Of a DNA stretch of 64,000 nucleotides, positions 47,511-57,048 are shown in pieces. The notes beneath the pieces are model-generated. The model was not told where the DNA came from. It did not search any database and saw only the letters and a program-made list of their open reading frames with translations. The stretch is from CAZFPT01 sp046541875 (lineage in GTDB: Bacteria > Planctomycetota > Phycisphaerae > SM23-33), in NCBI GenBank assembly GCA_046541875.1, contig JBKHCL010000001.1, positions 5,792-69,791 of the forward strand, written 5' to 3'. Every line of letters begins with the position of its first letter. Position 1 is the stretch's first letter. The translations under genes were made by a program, and so were the position numbers.

Positions 47511-48511
47511 GCCGGCGCCTCCTGGGCCGGCGTCTCGGTGTCCTGCTCTTCGGGCAGGCCCGAGCCGATTCCGCTGATGGACATGTAGGCGTCTTCCAGG
47601 CTGAGGGGCACCTCGCGACAGGTGACGAGCCTGACCCCCGCCCCCTGGAGCCGGGCGACCATCGCCGCCAGCGATTCGTCGTCGCCGCTGAACTGGAAGC
47701 GGATCACGCCCGCTTCGTCCTCGGAGCGTTCGATCTTGTCGGCTCCGTCGGCAGCAGTGAGCACCTTGACCGCAGCCAGGCCGTCGTCGAGCGTCTTGAC
47801 CTCCATCAGCCGATCCCGCCGCAACTCGGCGAGCACGTCGTGGATGTCGCCGGCCGCCCGGAGTTTGCCGCTGTGGATGATGCCGATCGAATCGCAGATC
47901 GCCGCCAACTCCGGCAGGATGTGCGAGCTGACCAACAGCGTCTTTCCGCCGTCGGCGAGTTTCCGAAGCAGTTCGCGCATCTCGATGCGGGCCTTGGGGT
48001 CCAGCCCGCTGGCCGGCTCGTCCAGGAGCAACACCTCCGGATCGTGCAGGAGTGTCCGCGCGATGCCCACGCGCTGCTTCATGCCCTTGGACAGCGTGTC
48101 CACGAATCGGTCGCGCAGGTACTCGCCCCGCGTGATGTCCAGAACGTGGTCGATCCGCTCGCGCCGCTCCTTGCGCGGAATCTTGAAGGCCGCACCGAAA
48201 AAGTCCAGGTACTCCCACACCCGCATCTGGTCGTACACGCCGAAGGCGTCGGGCATGTAGCCCACCAGCGATTTGATCTTCTCCTGGCCGTGAGTGACCT
48301 CCTCGCCCGCGATCCAGGCGCGTCCTTCGCTGGCTTTGAGGAGTCCGGCGAGGATGCGGATTGTCGTGGTCTTCCCCGCGCCATTGTGGCCGATGTATCC
48401 GAAGATCCGACCGCGCGGGATCGCAAGATCCAGGTGGTCCAGCGCGACGATTTCCTCGTACCGTTTCGTGAGCCCCTCGCAACGGAGCATCATGTCGTTC
48501 TTGTCACTCAC
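47507..48511 (-). CDS. ABC transporter ATP-binding protein (GldA-like)
   Basis: 334 residues. Walker A GHNGAGKTT (41-49), Q-loop near YMPDAFGVYDQM, signature LSKGMKQRVGIARTL, Walker B VLLLDEPASGLDP, switch His in LVSSHILPEL. Past residue 225 there is an extra C-terminal domain. The GldA branch supports gliding motility or unknown envelope export in other phyla. It overlaps the upstream large membrane protein gene by 8 bases and the permease by 4. Confidence 0.93.
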   Translation of the reverse strand: MSDKNDMMLRCEGLTKRYEEIVALDHLDLAIPRGRIFGYIGHNGAGKTTTIRILAGLLKASEGRAWIAGEEVTHGQEKIKSLVGYMPDAFGVYDQMRVWEYLDFFGAAFKIPRKERRERIDHVLDITRGEYLRDRFVDTLSKGMKQRVGIARTLLHDPEVLLLDEPASGLDPKARIEMRELLRKLADGGKTLLVSSHILPELAAICDSIGIIHSGKLRAAGDIHDVLAELRRDRLMEVKTLDDGLAAVKVLTAADGADKIERSEDEAGVIRFQFSGDDESLAAMVARLQGAGVRLVTCREVPLSLEDAYMSISGIGSGLPEEQDTETPAQEAPA

Positions 48512-50999
48512 CAGCCTGTCCTTCCAGGGTTACGTCCACGCTTCTGAGCCACCATTTGGGCACGGTGCCCGCTTCCAGCAGCGACTCGCCCGATTGCCCC
48601 GTCCGCCGGACCTCCAGCAGGAACCGTGCTCGGCCGGTTTTGTCGGTAAATCGCTCGATGTTCTCGACGTTGAGTGTGATCAGTCCGCTGGGGTCGTCAA
48701 AAGTCTCCAGCTTCACCAGACCCCGGGCTCGCCGATCGCGCGGGCTGTAGCCGGGGGGCAGCCCGTAGACCGTCATCTGATTGTTCATCGCGCGGATGTC
48801 GATCCGCAGCGTCGCCCGGGGGTTGGAGACCGGCCCGATCGCTCGCGGGAAACGGGCGGCGATGAGCAGCTTCCCGTTCCGCGGCGTGACAAGGAACTCG
48901 CGACGGACGGCGTCCCACGTGGCGGTCCCCAGCGAGTCCAGCTCGGTCTGCGTCAGTCCGGAGGGGATGCGGATGTCCGCCCCGGCCGGCGGCGCCTGCA
49001 ACACCAGCGGACAGGTAATGACCGACCAGCCACGGGCGTCGGTGACGTCGTCGATGGGTTTGACCGGCAGGTGGGGCGCGTAGGCGATCAGGATGGGCCG
49101 ATCGTTCAGGCGCGTCTGCGGGCCGGGAACGGTCATAAGCTGTCCCAGCAGGGCGTTTCGCAACCGGTCCACCGGGTCGGCCGTCAGGGCACCGGTGTAT
49201 TCGCCTTGGGCGAAGCTGCGGGCGTTGGGCTGGTCTCGCCCGGGGCGCTGATAGCGGACAATCCGCAGGCGGTCGGTGTCGGTGATGGTCCGTTCGACAG
49301 AGCCGCCGGCTGGGATTGGCCCCATGCGGTACGTTCGTCGTCCGGCGTAGAGCACCATGCCCGTGATCTCCGCGGGCAGGCGGTTTTCGATGGTTCCGGT
49401 GAGCCCCTCGGGCCCGAACGTCAGCCGAGTGGCGATGGGGGCGAGGTCCGACGAGGCGTCGATGTACAGTGCCCGACTCGTGCCGACAGGCAGGTCGGTC
49501 GGAGGCAGGAGCACCGTCCAGTCGGTACCGATCTCCTGCTGCGTCATCGCCCCGGCGAGCGTGCCGCCCATGTCCCGGATGACCGCGTCCGCCAGGCCGG
49601 CGTCGAACGTGGCGTTCTCGCGCCCGTCCGAGCCACTGTGATAGGCGCTGAGCACCTGCACGCGCGATCGGTGATCGGGGTATTGGCTGATGAGTCCCAC
49701 GCTGGAGAGTCGCTCGGGGTTTCCCCGCATGCGCGACCAGCCGAAGAACGCACCGGCCATCACCAGGCAGAGCGGGACGAGCACAACCCACGTCAACTCG
49801 CTGCGCCCCAGGCGGCGCAGAACAAGACTGGTCGCCACGCTGCCCACCGCCAGCACCGCCAGCAGTGCGACCGGCCAGATGCGCCCCGGTGCGCGCAGGC
49901 CGGCGATTTCCTTCAGCGTGTCGCGTCCGACGGCCGGGAAGGCATCGGCATGCAGCGTGGGTCGGGCTCGGCAGGCGGCGTTGACGTCCTGCCAGAGGTC
50001 ATGCAGCGAGGGGTCCTTCACGGCGCCCAGCGGAGCGGCCAGCACGAATATGGTTCCGTCGCCCCATTCGTTCCGGGTCAGCAGCGGCAGGTCGTTCGCC
50101 TGCCAGAGAACCTCGGCGGTGGTGGGCATGAGTTCAGCGAAGGTGACGGGCCAATCGGTCGCGACCGGATCGATCTGCTCTCCGTCGGGGTCGGTCGCGG
50201 CGATGGATTCCAGGCGGTGCTCGCCGGTTACTTCCACGCCGGCGGCCGAGGCGAGCTCGCCGGTCAGCACGCGGTGGAACTGCCGGCCGGCGGTGACCAC
50301 CAGCACGCCGCCGCGGGCGGTCCAGTCCAGCAGGGCGGTTCGCTGGGCGGGGTGCATGTCCGCCCATCGCGTTCGCCCGACGATCAGCACGTCGACACCG
50401 TCATAGCCGAACCAGTGATTGGGCGGCTGTTGGTCGGGGCGGACGGAGGAAATCATCAGCGTGACGTCCTGGAGCGGTTCGTTTTTGAGGGACTGGAGAA
50501 ACAGGAAGCTGTCGTTGTCGCTTTCGGGCGTGTTGTCGTAGGAGAACATCAGCCCCACGCGCGTGTGGCGTGGGGGCACGATTGCGGCGTCGTAGGAGAC
50601 CGGGGCCAGCTGACGGTCGGCTGAGAGGTCCCAGGTGCGGTAGGTCAGCGGGGTCAACGGCAGCGTTCCGAGCGTTCGATCGCCCGGACGGAGTGTGTCC
50701 GGTCGCATCGCCAGGCGAAGAAGGCGCCGCGAGTGGGGCGGCAACTCGACGACGCGGGAGAACAGCAGGGCAGTATCGCTCTGATGGGACGGCTGGCAGG
50801 CGACCTTCACGCGGACGGTCGAGTCGCCGTCGTTTTCGACCGTCAGTTCGCGTTGGGACCACCGATGCTCGACGAGGTAGTTCTGGAACGGCCCGGCCGG
50901 TCGGCCGAAGATACGCACATCCTGGGCGGCGGCGGAGACCGTCAGAATCAGCAGGAGCAGGGCGGTCGGGCAGCCGGATCGGCGAAGTGTCCTCAGCAT
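48504..50999 (-). CDS. Large membrane-anchored protein with glutamine amidotransferase-like and beta domains
   Basis: 831 residues with a signal peptide (PTALLLLILTVSAAA). Residues about 30-140 are a beta sandwich. Around 190-330 a flavodoxin-like fold resembles ThuA/glutamine amidotransferase-like domains (YDGVDVLIVGRTRWADM, WTARGGVLVVTAG) without a clear catalytic Cys. Two close membrane helices lie near 385-435 (PVALLAVLAVGSVATSLVL, WVVLVPLCLVMAGAFFG). The remaining 390 residues form exported beta domains. It is first in a coupled operon with the ABC ATPase, permease and HEAT protein. Such proteins are often found with GldA/GldG-like systems. Function unknown. Confidence 0.8.
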   Translation of the reverse strand: MLRTLRRSGCPTALLLLILTVSAAAQDVRIFGRPAGPFQNYLVEHRWSQRELTVENDGDSTVRVKVACQPSHQSDTALLFSRVVELPPHSRRLLRLAMRPDTLRPGDRTLGTLPLTPLTYRTWDLSADRQLAPVSYDAAIVPPRHTRVGLMFSYDNTPESDNDSFLFLQSLKNEPLQDVTLMISSVRPDQQPPNHWFGYDGVDVLIVGRTRWADMHPAQRTALLDWTARGGVLVVTAGRQFHRVLTGELASAAGVEVTGEHRLESIAATDPDGEQIDPVATDWPVTFAELMPTTAEVLWQANDLPLLTRNEWGDGTIFVLAAPLGAVKDPSLHDLWQDVNAACRARPTLHADAFPAVGRDTLKEIAGLRAPGRIWPVALLAVLAVGSVATSLVLRRLGRSELTWVVLVPLCLVMAGAFFGWSRMRGNPERLSSVGLISQYPDHRSRVQVLSAYHSGSDGRENATFDAGLADAVIRDMGGTLAGAMTQQEIGTDWTVLLPPTDLPVGTSRALYIDASSDLAPIATRLTFGPEGLTGTIENRLPAEITGMVLYAGRRTYRMGPIPAGGSVERTITDTDRLRIVRYQRPGRDQPNARSFAQGEYTGALTADPVDRLRNALLGQLMTVPGPQTRLNDRPILIAYAPHLPVKPIDDVTDARGWSVITCPLVLQAPPAGADIRIPSGLTQTELDSLGTATWDAVRREFLVTPRNGKLLIAARFPRAIGPVSNPRATLRIDIRAMNNQMTVYGLPPGYSPRDRRARGLVKLETFDDPSGLITLNVENIERFTDKTGRARFLLEVRRTGQSGESLLEAGTVPKWWLRSVDVTLEGQAGE

Positions 51000-51042
51000 A
51001 CGTCGGTTCCTGTCATGGGATACGATTGAGAGTGGATCAGAC

Positions 51043-51070
51043 AGTATATCTTCCGTGGTGACTCATGCAA
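51043..51070 (-). promoter_or_regulatory. Sigma70-type promoter of the ABC operon
   Basis: Minus strand TTGCAT (51070-51065), 16-base spacer, TATACT (51048-51043), 44 bases from the first start codon of the operon. Confidence 0.5.
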
Positions 51071-51113
51071 GACGACGTCCGGGCGATCCGATAAGAACCC
51101 CGCCGTCCGGCCC

Positions 51114-51143
51114 TTGCATGGGTTCGGGGCGGGAGGCTACAAT
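51114..51143 (+). promoter_or_regulatory. Candidate promoter of the HEAT lipoprotein
   Basis: TTGCAT (51114-51119), 18-base spacer, TACAAT (51138-51143), divergent from the ABC operon promoter. Confidence 0.4.
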
Positions 51144-51190
51144 CCCTCGACGGATCAGCCGCGGTCGTCGCGGCGCCGTATGGAACCGCG

Positions 51191-52693
51191 ATGAATCACA
51201 AACTGCTCCGAAATATGACGTTGAGTGCTCTGCTGGTCGCGATGCTGCACGCCCTCGGCTGTGGCGGCATCCCGGCGGCTCCGCCACCGACCAGCACAGT
51301 GGAATACGAGAAGATGCGCCTCAATCAGCGAGTGTCCTATCCCAAGCGGACGGTCATTCTCTATAACCTCCAGCGCGTGCTGGATCCCGATGTCTCACCC
51401 CAGGCCCGCCAGAGCTCGCTGCAACTGGTCGAGCAGCTCGGCGAGCAGGATCTCGCGGTACGCACCGAGCTGGCGAAGGTCCTGGCCGGCGAGAATACCC
51501 CGCCCGAACTCCGAGACGCGGTGCTCAAGCTCCTGTTGAAACGCGACCACCCGGACCTCGCCACGCACGTGGTGCGCGTACTGGCTGAGCTCAAGCCCGA
51601 CGACCCGATGCGAAAGACCGTGCTGGACTGGCTTTCGCGGCATCCCACTCCGGGCGTGCTGGCGGAAGTGGTGGCCCTGTGGGCACGGGACGGCAAGACC
51701 GAAGGATACCAGAAGCGCTACGAGCGGGTCGTCGAGCGGATCAGCGGAAAGCCCTGGGACCAGGCGTTGCTGGAGGGGCTCAACCGCGACGGGTTTTCCG
51801 CCCGCGGGTCGGCCGTCACGATCTTGGCCCGTCGGATGGGGCGAAAGCAGCTGGCGACGCGCATTGGCACGCTGCCGCCCCGCACGATGGCGGTGCTGGC
51901 GATGCAGGAATTCCTGGGCAAGTTCGACTATCTTCCCACCTCCGGGGAAGACCTGCTGACGATCGTCTCGCTCTATCGCAACGAGAGCAAAGCCATCCCC
52001 GACGCTGCCCGGCAGTACGAGATCTGGCGGCGCGATCACGGGTACGTCTTCGAGGCGAGGGACTTCCACATCCTCGCGGCGTTGGCGAGAGACCCGCTTC
52101 GTCCGAACCTCCGGCGGAGTCATTTGATTCTCTCGATCGGGCGGCAACTCAAGAAAAGCAAACACGTCCGGGCGATCGCACCCGGGCGAGGCCGAACCGA
52201 CCAGGGAAATTTCTGGATGGTCTCGCACAAACTTTCGATGGCCGATCTGTGGAACGTGTACCTTCTGGTGGAGATGCTCTCGCGCAAGCGCGTGCAGATC
52301 GCACTGGGCATCGTGGCCGACCGCGACCTGAAGGACACGCGAACCGCTCACGGCGGGCTGGTGGTCTACGAGAACGGCCAGGCCGAGGCAGAGCTGTATA
52401 CTCCGTCGCGCGACGCGCCTGCCAATGACCTCACCTACGTGCCGTCGCGGGCGGCGGTGCTGGCCGGCCGGGATGCGCTGTGCCGGTTCACCTGTCATTT
52501 CGAGCGGATCAACAACGCCCTTCGCGCCGGACCGGGCCCGGAAGAACTCCGCGACGCCAAACGCGTCGGCTACTACGGGTTGACGATCACCAGCGTTTCG
52601 TCCGAGGCGTTGTGCGCCCACTACTACAATCCCGACGGACAGGTGATCTCGCTGGGTGTGTACCCCTTCGCCGGTGGCAGGACCGCCCGGTAA
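51191..52693 (+). CDS. HEAT-repeat-containing lipoprotein of unknown function
   Basis: 500 residues. The signal ends at a lipobox (LHALGC, C24), so it is membrane anchored. Residues about 45-240 are helical HEAT-like pairs (QARQSSLQLVEQLGEQ, DLATHVVRVLAELKP). The C-terminal half is different: YEIWRRDHGYVFEARDFHI, then a long segment with repeated beta strands (VQIALGIVADRDLKDT, GGLVVYENGQAEAELY). No enzyme motif was recognised. It is divergent from the GldA-like operon. Confidence 0.75.
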   Translation: MNHKLLRNMTLSALLVAMLHALGCGGIPAAPPPTSTVEYEKMRLNQRVSYPKRTVILYNLQRVLDPDVSPQARQSSLQLVEQLGEQDLAVRTELAKVLAGENTPPELRDAVLKLLLKRDHPDLATHVVRVLAELKPDDPMRKTVLDWLSRHPTPGVLAEVVALWARDGKTEGYQKRYERVVERISGKPWDQALLEGLNRDGFSARGSAVTILARRMGRKQLATRIGTLPPRTMAVLAMQEFLGKFDYLPTSGEDLLTIVSLYRNESKAIPDAARQYEIWRRDHGYVFEARDFHILAALARDPLRPNLRRSHLILSIGRQLKKSKHVRAIAPGRGRTDQGNFWMVSHKLSMADLWNVYLLVEMLSRKRVQIALGIVADRDLKDTRTAHGGLVVYENGQAEAELYTPSRDAPANDLTYVPSRAAVLAGRDALCRFTCHFERINNALRAGPGPEELRDAKRVGYYGLTITSVSSEALCAHYYNPDGQVISLGVYPFAGGRTAR

Positions 52694-52723
52694 CGCGCAG
52701 CGGCGGGGCGGTGGCTTAGGGTT

Positions 52724-53545
52724 TTACTCTGCGGGGTCGTCGTCGGCAGTGGGCAGTTCAATGCGGAACCGCGTGCCGCAACCTTCCTCGCTCTCGACGC
52801 TGAGATGTCCGTGATGCTCGTGGATGATCCGTCGGGTGGTGGGCAGCCCCAGGCCCGAGCCGGCTTTCTTGGTGGAGTAGTAGATATCGAACATCTTCGC
52901 GCGGACCTCCTCGGGAATGCCCGGGCCGGTGTCGACGACTTCGATCACGCCCTGCTCGCCCTCGCTGCGCACGTGAAGCATCAACTCTCCGCCATCGGTC
53001 ATCGCCTGGACGGCGTTGATCATCAGGTTCAGGACGGCCTGCTTGATAAGATTCACGTCGATCCGGCAGGGTACGGGCGTGTCACTGAGGGACGTCCGCA
53101 GCAGCACGTGGGCTGCCTCGGCCTGGGGCGCGAAGAAATCGGCCAACTCGCCCACCAGGGAATTGAGATCCTCGGTGCGCAACTGCAACTCGACGTTGCC
53201 GGCGAACCGCAGGAAGTCCTCCAGAATTCCCTGCAGCCGTTCGGCTTCCTGGTTGACCCGTTCGAGGCGCCGGCTCAGCCGATGGTGTTCCTCGTCGTCG
53301 TATTCGCGAAGGTCTTCGTTGAGCAGCGTGAGGTTCAGATGGATCGTGGACAGGGGGTTTTTGATTTCATGGGCCAATCCGCCCACCAGCTTGCCCACCT
53401 GCGCGAGATGCTCCTGGCCGCTGGCGCGCCGGCGCATGCGACGGGCGTCGTCGAGCGTCCGCCGACAGCGCCGAAACACCAGCCACCCGCACAACGGACC
53501 GGCCAGCAAGGCCCCGAGAAAAATCCAGGCAATCCACATGGCCAT
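52724..53545 (-). CDS. Membrane-bound sensor histidine kinase
   Basis: 273 residues. One N-terminal membrane helix (WIAWIFLGALLAGPLCGWLVF) with almost no periplasmic loop, so it likely senses through the membrane or the cytosol. The H-box GLAHEIKNPLSTI has the phospho-His at H59, then an N-box NLMINAVQAM, a G1 box VDTGPGIPEEV, an F-box and a G2 GSGLGLPTTRRII. It resembles NtrB-type kinases. No response-regulator gene is next to it. The start at 53545 lacks an SD site; ATG 53539 is an alternative. Confidence 0.9.
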   Translation of the reverse strand: MAMWIAWIFLGALLAGPLCGWLVFRRCRRTLDDARRMRRRASGQEHLAQVGKLVGGLAHEIKNPLSTIHLNLTLLNEDLREYDDEEHHRLSRRLERVNQEAERLQGILEDFLRFAGNVELQLRTEDLNSLVGELADFFAPQAEAAHVLLRTSLSDTPVPCRIDVNLIKQAVLNLMINAVQAMTDGGELMLHVRSEGEQGVIEVVDTGPGIPEEVRAKMFDIYYSTKKAGSGLGLPTTRRIIHEHHGHLSVESEEGCGTRFRIELPTADDDPAE

Positions 53546-53634
53546 ACAACTACCAGATGGCGAACGAAAACGAAAGCGACCGGCAACAGGGGGCAGAGAT
53601 CGCCGGTCGTTTTCCCGTGAGCGAACCTTTTTGC

Positions 53635-53664
53635 TTGAAACGCCGCCGGGGGCGGGCCTATAGT
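53635..53664 (+). promoter_or_regulatory. metY: Sigma70 promoter of the metY-metXW unit
   Basis: TTGAAA (53635-53640), 18-base spacer, TATAGT (53659-53664). Transcription would begin near 53671, where the S-box RNA starts. Confidence 0.8.
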
Positions 53665-53669
53665 CTTCG

Positions 53670-53778
53670 TGGCATCAAGAGTGCGTGAGGGACCTGGCCC
53701 TGAGACCGCACGGCAACCTGTTCCGGACTTTCGGTCCGGCGATAAGGTGCCGCACCAGCCCGCAAGGGAGCGATGTGG
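53670..53778 (+). ncRNA. S-box (SAM-I) riboswitch
   Basis: The conserved S-box core can be read in order: ATCAAGAG (kink-turn side), GAGGGACCTGGCCC, CGGCAACC, a GTCCGGA-type P3 hairpin, AAGGTGC, the GC pair region and a closing GAGCGATG that pairs with GCATC at the start. It binds S-adenosylmethionine. The expression platform before metY is not obvious as a terminator, so it may act on translation or on an anti-terminator I did not resolve. It begins where the promoter at 53635 should start transcripts and sits before methionine-pathway genes, as expected. Confidence 0.88.
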
Positions 53779-53890
53779 CCTTGAGGATGCATTCCGAAGG
53801 CAATCTTCCCCCCGTGCACCCTATGATGCTCTACATCCCGGCCCGCGTCGGCCGATGAGACGTTCGCTCAATCCAGCAAGGAGAGACATC

Positions 53891-55198
53891 ATGACCGATA
53901 CCCCCAAGACGTACAATCTCGGAACCCTCGCGTTGCACGCCGGACAGGAAGACGACCCGGCCACCCACGCCCGGGCGGTGCCCATCTACTCCACGGTGGC
54001 GTACAACTTCGAGAGTACCGACCACGCCGCCGACCTGTTCGCCCTGAAAGACTTCGGGAATATCTACTCCCGGCTGATGAACCCCACCTGCGACGTGCTG
54101 GAAAAACGCCTGGCGGCCATGGACGGTGGCGCCGCCGGACTGGCGTTCGCCAGCGGGATGGCTGCCATCTCGGCGGCTGTTCTTACGCTCGCAAAGTCCG
54201 GGCAGAATATCATCGCCGCGCCCAGCCTGTATGGCGGAACGGTGACGTTGTTCACCCAGACCTTCAAACGGTTGAACATCGAGGTCCGCTTTTTCGACCC
54301 CGACCGACCCGAGACGATCGCCGAGTTGGCTGACGAGAATACGCGCTGCGTATATCTCGAATCGCAGGGCAACCCGAAAAACGACGTCGCCGACTTCCAG
54401 GCCGTCACGTCCGCCGCCCACGAGCAGGGCCTGCCCGTGATCGTGGACAACACCGTCATGACGCCCGCGCTGTTCCGCCCCATCGAGCATGGAGCGGACA
54501 TCGTGGTGTATTCGACCACGAAATACCTTGGCGGCCATGGCGTTCACGTGGGCGGGGCGATCGTGGACAGCGGGAACTTCCCCTGGGCCGACGACCCGGA
54601 GAAATGGTCGGACTTCACCACGCCGGACCCCGCCTATCACGGCGTGGTGTTCACCGAGGCGCTGGCGCCGATCGGGAACATCGCGTTCATCGTCTACGTC
54701 CGTACACACTGGCTGAGAGACACCGGCGGGGCGATGAGTCCGTTCGCGGCGTTCCTGTTTCTCCAGGGCATCGAGACGCTTCACCTGCGGATGGAGCGCC
54801 ACTGCAAGAACGCCCAGGCCATCGCCGAATGGCTCGACGGGCACCCGCTGGTGGAGAGCGTGAATTATCCCGGTCTGCCCGGCCATCCGTATCACGAGCG
54901 GTCGAAAACGTACATGCCCGACGGCGCCGGCGGGATCATCGGGTTTGAGATCGCCGGGGGCAAGGATGCGGGCGTGAAGTTCATCAACGCCGTTCAACTC
55001 GCCAGCCACGTTGCCAATATCGGCGACGCCAAGACGCTGGTGATACACCCTGCCTCCACGACGCACCAGCAGCTCTCCGAGGATGAACAGCTTGCCGCCG
55101 GCGTGACGGCCGGGTACGTTCGCCTCTGTGTGGGCATTGAAGACGTCGAGGACATCCGCGCGGACCTGGATCAGGCGCTGCAGGCCTCCCAGGGGTGA
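53891..55198 (+). CDS. metY: O-acetylhomoserine aminocarboxypropyltransferase (sulfhydrylase)
   Basis: 435 residues, the normal length for MetY. A pyridoxal-phosphate enzyme that makes homocysteine from O-acetylhomoserine and sulfide. ATLALHAGQEDD-like opening, FASGMAAISAAVLTL, and the cofactor Lys in YSTTKYLGGHG (K211). AAGGAGAG precedes ATG 53891. It is controlled by the S-box riboswitch upstream and followed 35 bases later by metX-metW, so the substrate maker and user lie in one unit. Confidence 0.96.
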   Translation: MTDTPKTYNLGTLALHAGQEDDPATHARAVPIYSTVAYNFESTDHAADLFALKDFGNIYSRLMNPTCDVLEKRLAAMDGGAAGLAFASGMAAISAAVLTLAKSGQNIIAAPSLYGGTVTLFTQTFKRLNIEVRFFDPDRPETIAELADENTRCVYLESQGNPKNDVADFQAVTSAAHEQGLPVIVDNTVMTPALFRPIEHGADIVVYSTTKYLGGHGVHVGGAIVDSGNFPWADDPEKWSDFTTPDPAYHGVVFTEALAPIGNIAFIVYVRTHWLRDTGGAMSPFAAFLFLQGIETLHLRMERHCKNAQAIAEWLDGHPLVESVNYPGLPGHPYHERSKTYMPDGAGGIIGFEIAGGKDAGVKFINAVQLASHVANIGDAKTLVIHPASTTHQQLSEDEQLAAGVTAGYVRLCVGIEDVEDIRADLDQALQASQG

Positions 55199-55233
55199 GA
55201 TACGGACGGACGAACGTTCCGCCAGGGAAGGAT

Positions 55234-57048
55234 ATGACCGAAGATACATTCGAAAGCAGTGATGTCGCACGCGGGGCCGAGGAACTCCGGTACGCACGGG
55301 CTGTGACGTTCGCCGGGCCGGTGGAACTGGAACTGGGCAGCGCGTTGCCGGAGGTGACCGTCGTCTACGAGACGTACGGCAAGCTCAACGAGGCCCGGGA
55401 CAATGCGGTGCTCATCTGCCATGCGCTGACGGGCGATTCGCACGTGGCCGCCCACGACGAGGACGACGACGAGGGGTGGTGGGACATGGTGGGCATGGTC
55501 GGTCCAGGCCGACCGATCGACACGGAGCGGTATTTCGTGATCTGCCCCAACGCGTTGGGCGGCTGCCGTGGAACCACCGGGCCCAACTCGATCAACCCGC
55601 AGACCGCAAAGCCCTACGGGCCTGATTTTCCGACGATCACCACCGGCGACATCGTGGCCGTCCAGAAGATGCTCATCGACCATCTGGGGATCGATCAGCT
55701 CCTGGCGGTCATCGGCGGGTCCATGGGCGGCCATCAGGTGCTGGTGTGGGGAACGAAGCATTCGCACCAGGTGCGGGGGGCGATCGCCCTGGCCACCTCG
55801 CCTCGCCTCACCAGCCAGACACTGGCGTTCGACGTGATCGGTCGCAACGCCATCATGCACGACCCGGACTTCCACGACGGTCGCTACTACCAGCAGGGCG
55901 ACGGGCCGTCGACCGGGCTGGCGCTGGCGCGGATGCTGGCGCATATCACGTACCTCTCCCCGGAGTCGATGAAGGAGAAATTCGAGGCGACCCGCCATCA
56001 ACCCCGGGACATCCAGACCAGTTTCGAGAAGCGGTTCTCGGTCGGGTCGTACCTGGCCCACCAGGGCTCGAAATTCGTCGAGCGGTTCGACGCGAACAGC
56101 TACATTCGCCTGTCGATGGCGATGGACCTGTTCGACCTGGGCAACACGCCCGAGAAGCTGCGCGAGTCGTTCGATCCGTCCCAGTGCGCCTGGCTGGTGG
56201 TGAGCTTCACCAGCGATTGGCTGTTTGCCCCGAGTCAGTCGCGGCAGATCGTGGCGGCTTTGCTGAATACCGACGCCCCGGTGAGCTACTGCAACATCGA
56301 GAGCAACTGCGGGCACGACGCGTTCCTGCTGCCCAACGATTTCGACAGCTACGGGCCGTTGGTGGAGGGGTTCCTGGCGAACCTCGCCGGTGAGCCGGTC
56401 GCCGTCTCTCAGCCGGACCCCATCGTCGACATGCACGCCTCGTCGCGCCTGCTCCACGCCGGGCGGCAGGATTACCGGCGCATCCTGGATCTGATCCCGC
56501 CGGACGCCACGGTGCTGGACCTGGGGTGCGGCAATGGCGGATTGCTGGCCGACCTCAACGCCCGTGCGCCCGCCACCCGGCTGGGCGTGGAGGTGAAGGA
56601 ATCCCGCGTGATCGAATGCGTCCGGAGGGGGCTGTACGTGGTGCATTCGGACATGAACGAGGGGCTGCCGCTGTTCGACGACGACCAGTTCGACGTGGTG
56701 GTGCTCTCGCTGGCGCTGCAGGCGGTCTGGGAGGTCGAGCGCGTGCTGGACGAGATGCTGCGCGTCGGGCGTCGTGGGATCGTGAGTTTCCCCAACTTCG
56801 GGTTCGCCCCGGTGGTGAAGATGCTCTCGGAGCAGGGGCGTGCGCCGGTCTCGGCGGGGATTCTCAGCTACGAGTGGTACAACACCCCGAACCTGCGGTT
56901 TTTCACCATCCGGGACTTTGAGGAGCTCTGCGTCAAGAAGGGTTACACCATCCACGAGTGGGTCGCCCTGAACACCGAGGCAGGGCAGCGCGTCACCGAC
57001 GACCCGAATCGTAACGCGGACATGGCCGTCTACGTCCTCAGCCGATAG
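55234..57048 (+). CDS. metXW: Fused homoserine O-acetyltransferase and MetW-like methyltransferase
   Basis: 604 residues. Residues about 1-385 are MetX: VVYETYGKLNEA, PNALGGCRGTTGP, then the catalytic triad S163 (GGSMGGHQ), D328 (TSDWLF), H361 (NCGHDAFL). It acetylates homoserine for the MetY step. Residues about 405-604 are MetW-like: RILDLIPPDATVLDLGCGNGG (SAM-type motif at 427-436), GVEVKESRVIECVRRG, and DFEELCVKKGYTI. metX and metW are often adjacent separate genes; here they form one frame with no stop. ATG 55234 follows AGGGAAGG; an in-frame GTG at 55195 overlapping the metY stop is less likely. Confidence 0.95.
   Translation: MTEDTFESSDVARGAEELRYARAVTFAGPVELELGSALPEVTVVYETYGKLNEARDNAVLICHALTGDSHVAAHDEDDDEGWWDMVGMVGPGRPIDTERYFVICPNALGGCRGTTGPNSINPQTAKPYGPDFPTITTGDIVAVQKMLIDHLGIDQLLAVIGGSMGGHQVLVWGTKHSHQVRGAIALATSPRLTSQTLAFDVIGRNAIMHDPDFHDGRYYQQGDGPSTGLALARMLAHITYLSPESMKEKFEATRHQPRDIQTSFEKRFSVGSYLAHQGSKFVERFDANSYIRLSMAMDLFDLGNTPEKLRESFDPSQCAWLVVSFTSDWLFAPSQSRQIVAALLNTDAPVSYCNIESNCGHDAFLLPNDFDSYGPLVEGFLANLAGEPVAVSQPDPIVDMHASSRLLHAGRQDYRRILDLIPPDATVLDLGCGNGGLLADLNARAPATRLGVEVKESRVIECVRRGLYVVHSDMNEGLPLFDDDQFDVVVLSLALQAVWEVERVLDEMLRVGRRGIVSFPNFGFAPVVKMLSEQGRAPVSAGILSYEWYNTPNLRFFTIRDFEELCVKKGYTIHEWVALNTEAGQRVTDDPNRNADMAVYVLSR

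Noticed and set aside
47511..48482. Long N-terminal extension of the ABC permease frame
   Set aside because: It is an out-of-frame reading of the ATPase gene; the GTG at 47510 overlapping the ATPase stop is the sensible start.
55195..55233. GTG start overlapping the metY stop for metXW
   Set aside because: Its SD spacing is poor, and ATG 55234 has AGGGAAGG and starts nearer the conserved region.
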